A stretch of DNA of 64,000 bases from Fluviibacter sp039805725 (GTDB taxonomy: Bacteria; Pseudomonadota; Gammaproteobacteria; Burkholderiales; Rhodocyclaceae): assembly GCA_039805725.1 (NCBI GenBank), contig JBDLTT010000051.1:1-64000 (forward strand), given 5' to 3'. The notes beneath the pieces are model-generated. The model ran no database searches. It saw nothing but the letters and a program-made list of their open reading frames with translations, and was not told the DNA's origin. Of this stretch, positions 27,466-35,343 are shown piece after piece (the first letter of the stretch is position 1; each line of letters opens with the position of its first letter). Both the position numbers and the translations under genes were made by a program.

Positions 27466-29024
27466 AACATCCACGGTTATTCATCGCCATTTGTGCGGCC
27501 TCGACTGTGCTGTCGGGCTGTAACGTCGGACCGGATTACAAGCGCCCGGACGCACCGATGACGGAAACCTTCAAGCCGACCCCCGAGTGGAAGATCGCTC
27601 AGCCAGAAGACGATGTGTCGAAGGGGGCGTGGTGGCAGATTTATCGCGACCCGGTTCTGGATAGCCTGATGTCGGAAGTCGTCATCAATAACCAGAATGT
27701 TGCGTTGTATGTCGCACGGGTGCGTCAGGCACAGGCGTTGGTTAGCGGCGCCAATGCGGCGCGATATCCGTCAATCGGATTTACCGGACAGGGCGGTCGC
27801 CAAGCCTCGGGGACCGGCACAGGCAATCTGGTCAACCCGGATGGCACGATCAACGATGGCGCTCTCACCAACATGGTGAATTTCCAGCTGGGTGTCAACT
27901 GGGATTCGGACGTCTGGGGCAAACTGCGCCGGAATGTGGAATCGAAGGATGCCAGTCTGGTGGCCAGCGTGGCCGATCTGGAGAACGCCAAGCTGTCGAT
28001 GCAGGTTCAATTGGCGCAGTCCTATTTCACGATCCGCTCGCTGGACTCGCTGAAGGTGTTGTATCAAAACACGACCAAACAGAACAAGCGATCCGTCGAT
28101 ATTACGCGTAATGCCTTCGAGGTTGGTGTCAAAGCGCGTCAGGATCTGATCAACGCCGGCGTGCAGTACAAGAGCGTCGAGGCGCAATTGATCGACGTCG
28201 ATAAAGACCGCGCCGCGCAGGAGGCGATTATCGCCACGTTGATCGGTAAGCCCGCCTCAAGCTTCACAGTCGCTTTTAACCCGCTGCCGGGGCGTGCCAA
28301 CATTACCGTGCCGGTTGTGCCGCCGGGATTGCCAGCAGACTTACTCGAACGCCGGCCAGACATCGCCGCCGCCGAGCGGCGTATGGCCATGGCCAATGCC
28401 CAGATCGGCTATCAGATGGCGGCATTCTTCCCCAGCCTGACGCTGAACCCCTCCGGTTTGCCAGGCAACAATCTGGGTTATTACGGCACGAGCTTCGCCA
28501 ATCTGTTTACGGCGCCATTTCTGTTCTGGGGGGTTGGCCCCAGCATTGCGCTGACCTTGCTGGACTTTGGCGCACGATCGGCCAATGTGGAGCAGGCTCG
28601 GGGTGTCTATGACGAAAATGTGGCTTCTTATCGTCAGACCGTACTCACCGCACTTCAGGAAGTAGAAACCCAGCTGGCGGCATTACGCGTCCTTGAAAAG
28701 GAAGCCTCGGTGCAGGACGAAGCCGCCGATCTGGCGGAACGCGGTGTGATGATCGCGTTAAACCGTTATCAGGCCGGAATTGCCGGCTATACCGATGTGG
28801 TGGTTGCCGTGAACCAGGCGTTGGCCAACCAGCAGAAGTCCATCCAGATTGCACAACTACGACTCAATGCCAGCGTACTTCTGGTCAAAGCGCTTGGGGG
28901 CGGCTGGGACAAGAAACCCGCACCCACCAGCAGCAACGCAAAGAGCTCAACGCTTTCTCAGGGACAGACCGAGCAGGATCATCAGAACAAGCAGTCCAAT
29001 CAGGGACCAGGCGGGGAGGGATAG
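27462..29024 (+). CDS. Outer-membrane efflux lipoprotein, NodT/OprM family
   Basis: The channel of the mdtABC/muxABC-type operon, 520 residues, as OpmB serves MuxABC. The signal peptide ends in LSGC (Cys19), so it is lipid-anchored. NVGPDYKRPD and WWQIYRDPVLD are typical of the NodT group, as are LLERRPDIAAAERRM and FGARSANVEQARG in the second repeat. The last 50 or so residues after LLVKALGGGWD are a Ser/Gln/Asn/Gly-rich tail. The final 26 codons overlap the 3' end of dsbB on the other strand by 78 bases. Confidence 0.93.
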   Translation: MKHPRLFIAICAASTVLSGCNVGPDYKRPDAPMTETFKPTPEWKIAQPEDDVSKGAWWQIYRDPVLDSLMSEVVINNQNVALYVARVRQAQALVSGANAARYPSIGFTGQGGRQASGTGTGNLVNPDGTINDGALTNMVNFQLGVNWDSDVWGKLRRNVESKDASLVASVADLENAKLSMQVQLAQSYFTIRSLDSLKVLYQNTTKQNKRSVDITRNAFEVGVKARQDLINAGVQYKSVEAQLIDVDKDRAAQEAIIATLIGKPASSFTVAFNPLPGRANITVPVVPPGLPADLLERRPDIAAAERRMAMANAQIGYQMAAFFPSLTLNPSGLPGNNLGYYGTSFANLFTAPFLFWGVGPSIALTLLDFGARSANVEQARGVYDENVASYRQTVLTALQEVETQLAALRVLEKEASVQDEAADLAERGVMIALNRYQAGIAGYTDVVVAVNQALANQQKSIQIAQLRLNASVLLVKALGGGWDKKPAPTSSNAKSSTLSQGQTEQDHQNKQSNQGPGGEG

Positions 29025-29444
29025 GCCGAGGAGGGGCGGAATAGGGGCGCTGCACAGTCCCGATGCCACAAAGACCTCCGGCAACCATTGTGCCGTGGGC
29101 AAGCCGTTCAGAAACAGCTCGACCGGATCCCGGCCACACAAGACTTCAGGATGCGCCATCACCCAGAGATTGCGGATCGCTGCGCCAATACCTATCAAGG
29201 TGCCGACGATCCCCAGTGCTACCAGCACGACCCGAATCAAACGGAACGGCAAAGCCCAGGCAAAAAATGCACAAAACCCTGCAATAACAAAGGCATAACG
29301 CTGAATGATGCACATCGTACAAGGTTGCAAACCACGACCGAACTGCATAAACAACGCGGCCGCCATGGCCAGCGCTGCGCCCAGCATCACTAGCAGATAA
29401 CAAATCCGGGGACTCAAACCAGCCGTTCTTTGATAAGCATTCAT
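28947..29444 (-). CDS. dsbB: Disulfide bond formation protein DsbB
   Basis: A four-TM inner-membrane quinone reductase that reoxidises DsbA. At 165 residues it has both redox pairs at the expected places: Cys42-Cys45 in PCTMCIIQRY and Cys103/Cys131 in the second periplasmic loop. TM segments lie near residues 13-33, 47-66, 70-90 and 143-162. No DsbA gene is nearby. The 3' end overlaps the efflux channel gene on the other strand by 78 bases, coding the last TM helix and the basic end LSLRKR. It is divergent from the pseudouridine synthase gene with only 16 bases between start codons and no visible Shine-Dalgarno. Confidence 0.96.
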   Translation of the reverse strand: MNAYQRTAGLSPRICYLLVMLGAALAMAAALFMQFGRGLQPCTMCIIQRYAFVIAGFCAFFAWALPFRLIRVVLVALGIVGTLIGIGAAIRNLWVMAHPEVLCGRDPVELFLNGLPTAQWLPEVFVASGLCSAPIPPLLGLSLPAWSLIGLLVLMILLGLSLRKR

Positions 29445-29460
29445 CAGTACATGTTAACCC

Positions 29461-30087
29461 ATGCCTCAGATTATTTTTCTTGATGACTCCTTACTGGTGA
29501 TCTGTAAACCCCCCGGTTTGCTCTCCCAACCCGGACGGCGTCCCGAGAAATGGGACAGCGTGATCACACGACTTAAGCCGCAGTACCCGGATGCGGTCGT
29601 CGTTCATCGGCTGGACGAGCCAACATCGGGACTGATGATGCTGGCCCGTGGCCAGGCCATGAGTAGCGGCCTGAGCAAGGCCTTCCGGGAACGACGGGTC
29701 AACAAGCGTTACGTCGCCATCGTTAACGGGGTAATGGCAAATGACCAAGGCAGCATCGATTTTCCGCTCATTGCCGATTGGCCAAACCGCCCACGCCAGA
29801 AAATCGACTTCGAGACGGGTAAGCCGTCGCTGACGCATTATCGGGTGCTTGAACACAATCTTTCAGAGAACTGGACGCGGGTCGATCTGGAACCCTATAC
29901 GGGACGGTCACATCAATTGCGTCTGCATCTGATGGCACTTGGACATCCAATCCTGGGGGATCCGTTGTATGCCGATCCACAAACCTTTGTCCGGGCACCG
30001 CGCATGACGCTCCATGCGGCGCACCTGGACCTGGATCATCCATTGACCGGAGCAAAGCTGTCTTTTGACTCGCCAGTGCCTTTCTAG
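29461..30087 (+). CDS. RNA pseudouridine synthase, RluA family
   Basis: A 208-residue single-domain pseudouridine synthase of the RluA/RsuA-like superfamily without an S4 domain. The catalytic aspartate is Asp52 in HRLDEPTSGLMML. The KRYVAIVNG strand and the YTGRSHQLRLHLMALGHPILGD block are family hallmarks. Size and lack of S4 fit RluA (23S rRNA U746 and tRNA U32), but RluA cannot be told from TruC-like members by eye. Its start is 16 bases from the divergent dsbB start and has no Shine-Dalgarno. A second, S4-bearing member (rluC) is at 53977-55101. Confidence 0.88.
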   Translation: MPQIIFLDDSLLVICKPPGLLSQPGRRPEKWDSVITRLKPQYPDAVVVHRLDEPTSGLMMLARGQAMSSGLSKAFRERRVNKRYVAIVNGVMANDQGSIDFPLIADWPNRPRQKIDFETGKPSLTHYRVLEHNLSENWTRVDLEPYTGRSHQLRLHLMALGHPILGDPLYADPQTFVRAPRMTLHAAHLDLDHPLTGAKLSFDSPVPF

Positions 30088-30114
30088 CCCCTGCGCTGAT
30101 CTGCTTGTTTTGCG

Positions 30115-30130
30115 CATAATTTATATTATG
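30115..30130. repeat. AT-rich inverted repeat
   Basis: CATAAT-TTAT-ATTATG, a perfect 6-bp inverted repeat in the 113-base gap between the convergent pseudouridine synthase and lipoprotein genes. It is much more AT-rich than its surroundings. Function unknown. Confidence 0.4.
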
Positions 30131-30148
30131 TAAAACTAAGGATGGATT

Positions 30149-30181
30149 AAAAAGGAGGCGCCGCAATCAGCCCCTCCCTTT
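30149..30181 (-). terminator. Probable terminator of the small lipoprotein gene
   Basis: On the minus strand AAAGG(G)AGG pairs with CCTCCTTT across a GC-rich loop and runs into TTTTT. It lies 20 bases after the lipoprotein stop. Confidence 0.55.
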
Positions 30182-30200
30182 GGGCAGAACAACACGAAAC

Positions 30201-30500
30201 TTAACGATCGGGCGCAACGCAGCTAAAGGTCATTTTGAACATGTCCCGTCGAATCGTCGGATCCTGAGGTTGATCGAAGGTCTTCACTTTCACTTGCTGC
30301 TGATTCTGGTTGCAGTAATCTCGAGCCGCAACGTTGAGATCGTCAATCGCCGGGTCCGGAATGTGTTCGGCCGCCGCCTGGGTCGGCTGACTCTTTTCAG
30401 ACACCGCATAGAGATTGTCGCCATTCTTGGTCACACTCGGACCACCACAACCGGCCAGTAAGACCACCAGGACCGCTGGATAAAGAAATCGATTAGTCAT
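30201..30500 (-). CDS. Small hypothetical lipoprotein
   Basis: A 99-residue protein that I do not recognise as a named family. It starts MTNRFLYPAVLVVLLAGCGG, a signal peptide with lipobox LAGC (Cys18), so the mature protein has about 82 residues and is membrane-anchored; the +2 residue is Gly, so outer-membrane sorting is expected. Two cysteines (in DYCNQN and FSCVAP) could form a disulfide. The ATG at 30500 is preferred over one six codons upstream because GGGAAGGG precedes it. It lies alone between the convergent pseudouridine synthase and tRNA-Gly. Confidence 0.75.
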   Translation of the reverse strand: MTNRFLYPAVLVVLLAGCGGPSVTKNGDNLYAVSEKSQPTQAAAEHIPDPAIDDLNVAARDYCNQNQQQVKVKTFDQPQDPTIRRDMFKMTFSCVAPDR

Positions 30501-30552
30501 CGCCGACCCTTCCCTCAAATTCTCATGGAAGCCAGAAGGGTATCAGAAATGA

Positions 30553-30579
30553 CAAAGGCCAGTACCGGAGTACTGGCCT
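30553..30579 (-). terminator. Hairpin terminator after tRNA-Gly
   Basis: A perfect 10-bp stem AGGCCAGTAC / GTACTGGCCT with a 4-base loop, eight bases past the tRNA end on the minus strand, followed by a weak T-run (TTTGT). Confidence 0.7.
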
Positions 30580-30586
30580 GATCTTT

Positions 30587-30662
30587 TGGAGCGGCAGAAG
30601 AGTCTCGAACTCTCGACCTATACCTTGGCAAGGTATCGCTCTACCAACTGAGCTACTGCCGC
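30587..30662 (-). tRNA. tRNA-Gly (GCC)
   Basis: A 76-base cloverleaf on the minus strand. The acceptor GCGGCAG pairs with CTGCCGC, the D-arm contains AGCTCAGTTGGTAGAGC, the anticodon loop TTGCCAA gives GCC (Gly), the T-arm contains AGTTCGAGACT, and CCA is encoded. It lies downstream of pgsA, the usual uvrC-pgsA-tRNA-Gly order, but has its own consensus promoter. Confidence 0.97.
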
Positions 30663-30674
30663 GAACAGGTCAAA

Positions 30675-30703
30675 ATTATATAGAGACTCGGGTGTCAGGT
30701 CAA
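30675..30703 (-). promoter_or_regulatory. tRNA-Gly promoter
   Basis: On the minus strand TTGACC (30698-30703) and TATAAT (30675-30680) are separated by exactly 17 bases, in the 68-base gap after pgsA. Confidence 0.85.
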
Positions 30704-30730
30704 GCAAACCCCGGCTCCAATATTCCGGCC

Positions 30731-31297
30731 TTAACTGCCGTCTTTCAGATCCGGCCAGGCCACGTACAGGTAATAGGCCATGGACCAGAGCGTCAGAATC
30801 GCCGCCACCCAGATCAGCAAGGTGCCCCAGAATATCATGTCCAGACCAGCCACGACGCCACCATCCAGCAACATCGGTATTGCCGTTAATTGCGCTGTGG
30901 TCTTGAGTTTGCCAATCATGTTGACGGCGACGCTCTTCCGTTTGCCCATGGTCGCCATCCATTCGCGTAAGGCCGAGATGGTGATTTCACGTCCGATAAT
31001 GATGATCGTCACCAGCTCGCTAACCCGCCCATCGGCAACCAGCAGCACAAGCGCTGTCGAAACGATGAGTTTATCGGCGACCGGATCGAGAAAGGCGCCG
31101 AAATTGGAGGTCTGGTTCCATTTGCGCGCCAGGTAGCCATCCAGCCAATCCGTCACGGCGGCAATGATAAAGAGGCAAGCCGAGATTTGATTGCGTGTCC
31201 CCTCGTCAACGGGTAGCACGCCGGGCACAAAGGCCAGAATCAGCAAGGGAATACAGGCAATACGTGCCCAGGTCAGAAACAGCGGCAGGTTCATCAT
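30731..31297 (-). CDS. pgsA: CDP-diacylglycerol-glycerol-3-phosphate 3-phosphatidyltransferase
   Basis: PgsA makes phosphatidylglycerol-phosphate, the first committed step to phosphatidylglycerol and cardiolipin. The 188 residues contain the CDP-alcohol phosphotransferase signature DGYLARKWNQTSNFGAFLDPVADK shortened here as DG..AR, G, D and D, located near residues 63-85, and multiple TM helices (about 8-25, 33-50, 88-108, 124-142, 150-172). It lies 11 bases downstream of uvrC on the same strand and is the last protein gene of the long run that starts at rpoE. tRNA-Gly follows. Confidence 0.96.
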   Translation of the reverse strand: MMNLPLFLTWARIACIPLLILAFVPGVLPVDEGTRNQISACLFIIAAVTDWLDGYLARKWNQTSNFGAFLDPVADKLIVSTALVLLVADGRVSELVTIIIIGREITISALREWMATMGKRKSVAVNMIGKLKTTAQLTAIPMLLDGGVVAGLDMIFWGTLLIWVAAILTLWSMAYYLYVAWPDLKDGS

Positions 31298-31308
31298 GGT
31301 CGTTATTA

Positions 31309-33153
31309 TCAGCGATCTTGCAGCGCCGCGTGTATTCTTTGTGCCAATTCTTCGCTCATGCCGGGCACAGCGGCAATGGCCTCGATGCTCGCAACCTGAA
31401 TAGCCGAAACACTGCCAAAGCAGGTCATAAGCGCCTTACGGCGCTTGGGCCCGATCCCGGCAATGTCATCAAGTCGAGAGGCAATCCGCGCCTTCTGGCG
31501 CCGACCGCGGTGCCCCGTCAACGCAAAGCGGTGCGCCTCGTCCCGAATTTCCTGCACCAGATGCAGGCCGGGGTCATCCGGATCCAAGTGAAGCGGTTCG
31601 CGGCCATCGGCAAACACCAGTGATTCCAGCCCGGGCTTTCGCCCCAACCCTTTGGCCACGCCAACCAGCGGCATATCGGCCAGACCCAGTTCGGTCAGCG
31701 CTTCCGAAGCCTTGGCCACCTGCCCTTTGCCACCATCGATCAGCAGCAGATCGGGCCGCACCGCTTCCACACCCTGCTCATTGGGTTTGTAGCGCCGGTA
31801 CACCGCCTGGTGAATCGCCGCGTAATCATCGCCGGGGGTGATGTCGGTGATATTGAAGCGCCGGTACGCCGAGCGTCGCATCCCACCCCCCTCCTTTTCG
31901 TCACTGACCCAGACCACGCAACTGGCCACCGCAGCTTCACCCTGTGTATGACTGATGTCGAAACATTCAATGCGGTTCAATTGATCAATCGCTGTGCCCG
32001 CGTTTTGCAAGGCTGTGAGCAAAGCGGCCTGACGTTTACCCTGCAGGCTCTGCATCTGGCGCCGTTGCGTCAGTGCCAGGCCGGCATTATTCATGGCGAG
32101 TTCTACCCAGGCCTTATGCTGGGTGTAATGCGGCAGATCCATCGGCAACGGCCGTCCAAGTACACCCGCCATAGTCTCGACCACGGCCTCATCGACCGGC
32201 ACATTGACTAGCACCCTGCCCGGTGCCGGATGCACTGCATAATGCGCTTCGATAAATGCCGACAGCACTTCGCTCAGGGTAGCCTGTTCCAGTTGATTCG
32301 CGTTCTGCGGAAATTGCGGTCGGTCGCCCAGATGTCGCCCACCACGTACCATGGCGAGATTCACACAGAGACTACCGCCCTGCTCTGCGGCCACGATGAT
32401 GTCGATGTCCTCGGCCTGATGACTATCCATGATCTGGGTATCACGCGCACGATGCAGCGCCTGAATCTGATCGCGGAACGATGCCGCCTGTTCGAAAGCC
32501 AACTGTTCCGCGGCTTGCTCCATCAACCCGGTCAATCGCTGGATGATTTCCTGATGCCGGCCTTGCACGAACATCGAAGCCGCACGAACGTCTTCGGCGT
32601 AATCCGTTTCACTAATCAGTCCCACGCACGGACCGGAGCAGCGTTTGATCTGATACAGCAGACAGGGCCGGGTTCGGTTATTGAATACCGAGGCTTCACA
32701 GGAGCGTAACCGGAATATCTTCTGCAGGAGATGCACGGCTTCACGTACCGACCATGCGTTGGGGTAAGGTCCGAAATAATCCGCATTGGGCGAGAGCGAA
32801 CCCCGATGCAGGCCGATCATGGGCCAGGTCTCACGCGTTAGTCGGATATAGGGATACGACTTATCGTCGCGAAACAGAATGTTGTACTTGGGCGCCAGTT
32901 GCTTGATCAGGTGGTTTTCCAGCAATAACGCTTCGGACTCGGATGGCGTGGGCGTCACCTCTAGCTGTGCCACCTTGCGCACCATCAACGCGATACGGGG
33001 GCTGCCCAGAGTCTTGGCAAAGTACGAGGAAACCCGGCTCTTCAAATTACGGGCTTTGCCAACGTAGAGTACCTGACCATCCGCGGCAAGAAAGCGGTAG
33101 ACCCCCGGCCGTTCAGGCAGCGTCCGTACCTGATCCTGCAGGGGGTGGTTCAT
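31309..33153 (-). CDS. uvrC: Excinuclease ABC subunit C
   Basis: UvrC makes both incisions in nucleotide excision repair, recruited by UvrB-DNA. The 614 residues are full length. The N-terminal GIY-YIG nuclease (PGVYRFLAADGQVLYVGKA, residues 15-33) cuts 3'. The cysteine-rich NRTRPCLLYQIKRCSGPCVG region and a UvrB-binding UVR motif (near 200-240) follow. The RNase H-like 5' nuclease domain carries LLLIDGGKGQ, and two helix-hairpin-helix motifs (DIAGIGPKRRKAL) end the protein. It lies six bases after nagZ and is followed by pgsA. uvrB is elsewhere in this window. Confidence 0.97.
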   Translation of the reverse strand: MNHPLQDQVRTLPERPGVYRFLAADGQVLYVGKARNLKSRVSSYFAKTLGSPRIALMVRKVAQLEVTPTPSESEALLLENHLIKQLAPKYNILFRDDKSYPYIRLTRETWPMIGLHRGSLSPNADYFGPYPNAWSVREAVHLLQKIFRLRSCEASVFNNRTRPCLLYQIKRCSGPCVGLISETDYAEDVRAASMFVQGRHQEIIQRLTGLMEQAAEQLAFEQAASFRDQIQALHRARDTQIMDSHQAEDIDIIVAAEQGGSLCVNLAMVRGGRHLGDRPQFPQNANQLEQATLSEVLSAFIEAHYAVHPAPGRVLVNVPVDEAVVETMAGVLGRPLPMDLPHYTQHKAWVELAMNNAGLALTQRRQMQSLQGKRQAALLTALQNAGTAIDQLNRIECFDISHTQGEAAVASCVVWVSDEKEGGGMRRSAYRRFNITDITPGDDYAAIHQAVYRRYKPNEQGVEAVRPDLLLIDGGKGQVAKASEALTELGLADMPLVGVAKGLGRKPGLESLVFADGREPLHLDPDDPGLHLVQEIRDEAHRFALTGHRGRRQKARIASRLDDIAGIGPKRRKALMTCFGSVSAIQVASIEAIAAVPGMSEELAQRIHAALQDR

Positions 33154-33159
33154 GGCGGT

Positions 33160-34191
33160 TTAGAGCGCCTGAATCAGTTTGAGCGCGGCCTGGTAATCCG
33201 GGTGTGCATCAAGCTGCGCGCGGGTTAGCGGACGATTCGTGCCGAGGCCTGGTTCACCCAGCAGATTCTGAATACGTGCGGTGCGCTTCGGCTGCGCCTG
33301 TGGTTTCCATTCGGCGATCAGTTGATCCACAAAATCCGGCTTGTTACAAACAAGCAATACATCACAGCCGGCATCCCAGGCAGCATTAGCACGATCGATG
33401 ATATTGCCCGCCACGCTGGCGCCTTCCATCGAGAGATCATCGCTGAAAATAATGCCGTCGAATTGACATTCGAGACGTAGTTTTTCCAGCCAGCGCGGCG
33501 AAAAGCCGGCAGGACGTTCATCAAGCACCGGGTAAATCACGTGCGCCGGCATCACGGCATCAAGCGACAGTTCGTGATATGGCTGCATATCGGTCTCGAT
33601 TTCGGCCATGCTGCGCTCGTCGACGGGAATCGCCACGTGTGAATCGGCCTCGACCCACCCATGACCGGGAAAGTGTTTGCCGCACGACCCCATGCCACCC
33701 TTGCTCAAACCACGGATCAGCGCCGCAGCCAGGCGTGACACGATTTGCGGATCCTTGGAAAAACTGCGATCGCCAATAACGCCACTGCGCCCCCAATCCA
33801 GATCCAGCACCGGGGTAAATGAAAAGTCCACGCCATGGGCACGCAGTTCAGCCGCCAGCACCAGACCCACGGCTTCAGCAGCATTCTCGGCGGCGATCTT
33901 GTCCTTTGCAAACAACTCCCCCAGGGCGCGCATTGCAGGGAGGCGTGTAAACCCCTCACGGAAGCGTTGCACCCTGCCCCCTTCGTGATCCACCGTAATC
34001 GGCAATGGCGGATTACGCAGTTGAGCGATTTCCTGCGTCAGAGCCGATAATTGAACCGGAGTCTTGTAGTTACGCGAAAAGAGAATGACGCCGCCAACCA
34101 GCGGATGCGTCAAGCGACGCTTATCGGCCTCGGTGAGGGTTAGCCCCTCGACGTCAATCATCAATGGGCCATAAGTAATCTGACTATTCAT
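33160..34191 (-). CDS. nagZ: Beta-N-acetylhexosaminidase NagZ
   Basis: A cytosolic GH3 glucosaminidase that removes GlcNAc from anhydro-muropeptides in peptidoglycan recycling. The TIM barrel shows DHEGGRVQRFREGF near the N-terminus, the NagZ loop KHFPGHGWVEADSH with the His/Asp dyad, and the catalytic Asp region IIFSDDLSMEGA. The ATG at 34191 (343 residues, usual size about 340) overlaps the acpS stop as ATGA, so it is preferred to the longer frame opening at 34278, which would add a cysteine-rich leader inside acpS. Co-translated with acpS; uvrC follows. Confidence 0.95.
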   Translation of the reverse strand: MNSQITYGPLMIDVEGLTLTEADKRRLTHPLVGGVILFSRNYKTPVQLSALTQEIAQLRNPPLPITVDHEGGRVQRFREGFTRLPAMRALGELFAKDKIAAENAAEAVGLVLAAELRAHGVDFSFTPVLDLDWGRSGVIGDRSFSKDPQIVSRLAAALIRGLSKGGMGSCGKHFPGHGWVEADSHVAIPVDERSMAEIETDMQPYHELSLDAVMPAHVIYPVLDERPAGFSPRWLEKLRLECQFDGIIFSDDLSMEGASVAGNIIDRANAAWDAGCDVLLVCNKPDFVDQLIAEWKPQAQPKRTARIQNLLGEPGLGTNRPLTRAQLDAHPDYQAALKLIQAL

Positions 34192-34565
34192 AGACGCTCC
34201 ACAACAACAAAGGCAAGCGCATGATCCACTTCGTCGGAAATCGACAAATGAATCTGCAGGGAACGCTGGCGTATCCAATCCTCCAGCGCGGCATCAAAAA
34301 TGAAAAAAGGTTTACCCAGCGCATCGTGGCGGACACGCATGGCCGGTAATAATACGGGCGCGCGCAAACCGGTGCCCAAGGCTTTGGCCAGCGCCTCTTT
34401 GGCGGCAAAGCGTTTGGCCACGAAGCGTTCGCGGGATGGCGCAGCATCGGCTTCTGCGACCTCATCGGGATGGAGTAGATGCTGGGCGCCACGATCGGGA
34501 TGGCGCGCCAGAAGCTGTCCAATTCGTTGAACAGAAACCATGTCGGTGCCGATACCGAAAATCAT
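34188..34565 (-). CDS. acpS: Holo-[acyl-carrier-protein] synthase
   Basis: AcpS moves 4'-phosphopantetheine from CoA to the serine of AcpP, whose gene is also in this window (46784-47020, Ser37). The 125-residue protein begins MIFGIGTDMVSVQRI with the Mg-binding Asp8 and contains RFAAKEALAKALGTG, the second metal and CoA-binding signature. It lies 16 bases after pdxJ and overlaps nagZ by four bases. pdxJ-acpS is a widely conserved pair. Confidence 0.96.
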   Translation of the reverse strand: MIFGIGTDMVSVQRIGQLLARHPDRGAQHLLHPDEVAEADAAPSRERFVAKRFAAKEALAKALGTGLRAPVLLPAMRVRHDALGKPFFIFDAALEDWIRQRSLQIHLSISDEVDHALAFVVVERL

Positions 34566-34581
34566 CGCGGTTTCAATCTTC

Positions 34582-35334
34582 TCAGCTCAGGCTGACAGCT
34601 TCGCGCATGAGGCGCTTCATTTCGGTGACGGCCTCGCGCAACCCGACAAATACGGCACGGCTGACGATGGCATGACCAATGTGCAACTCGCGGATACCGG
34701 GCAATGCCGCAATTGGCTGAACGTTGTAATAGTTGAGCGCATGGCCGGCATTGAAGCGCATGTCTGAGTCGCAAATCCGCTGGCCGGCATCGGCGACGAG
34801 CTGCAATTCGGTCTGAACGGCCGGCCGTTCAATATCACGGCCAGCCGCATGAAATGCATGCGCATAGGGACCCGTGTGCACTTCGCAAACCTGAATCCCG
34901 ATCTCGCGTGCAGCATCGACCTGCAGCGGATTGGCATCGATAAACGCGCTGGTCATAATGCCGGCGTCACGCAGACGTGCGACGATTTCGGCAAGATGCT
35001 TTTTCTGTCCGACGATATTCAGGCCGCCTTCGGTGGTCACTTCCTGGCGTCCCTCGGGCACCAGCATGGCCATCTCGGGCTTGAGCGCACAGGCAATCCC
35101 GACCATCTCGTCGGTGGCCGCCATTTCCAGATTCAGTTTGATCTGCGTCAGATCGCGTAGCTTACGCACATCGGCGTCCTGGATATGGCGCCGGTCTTCG
35201 CGCAGATGAACGGTAATGCCATCCGCGCCCCCCAGATGCGCTTCCACCGCGGCCCAGACCGGATCCGGCTCATAGGTGCGACGCGCCTGACGGAGCGTGG
35301 CAACGTGATCAATATTTACACCGAGTTCAATCAT
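34582..35334 (-). CDS. pdxJ: Pyridoxine 5'-phosphate synthase
   Basis: PdxJ condenses 3-amino-2-oxopropyl phosphate with deoxyxylulose 5-phosphate to make pyridoxine 5'-phosphate in the DXP-dependent vitamin B6 route. The 250-residue TIM barrel shows LGVNIDHVATLRQARRT at the N-terminus (residues 3-20), ADGITVHLREDRRHI, and ELHIGHAIVSRAVFVGL near the end. These phosphate-binding and catalytic blocks are all intact. It sits nine bases after recO and 16 before acpS, in the conserved order recO-pdxJ-acpS. Confidence 0.97.
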   Translation of the reverse strand: MIELGVNIDHVATLRQARRTYEPDPVWAAVEAHLGGADGITVHLREDRRHIQDADVRKLRDLTQIKLNLEMAATDEMVGIACALKPEMAMLVPEGRQEVTTEGGLNIVGQKKHLAEIVARLRDAGIMTSAFIDANPLQVDAAREIGIQVCEVHTGPYAHAFHAAGRDIERPAVQTELQLVADAGQRICDSDMRFNAGHALNYYNVQPIAALPGIRELHIGHAIVSRAVFVGLREAVTEMKRLMREAVSLS

Positions 35335-35343
35335 GATTCAAAG

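Noticed and set aside
11560..29024. The two RND operons as a horizontally acquired island
   Set aside because: Base composition and codon use look like the neighbours; no integrase, direct repeats at the tRNA or IS elements were seen. tRNA-Asn has no visible attachment duplication nearby.
33160..34278. Longer nagZ with a Cys-rich leader (CACLCCC)
   Set aside because: The leader lies in acpS; the ATG at 34191 overlaps the acpS stop as ATGA and gives the normal length.
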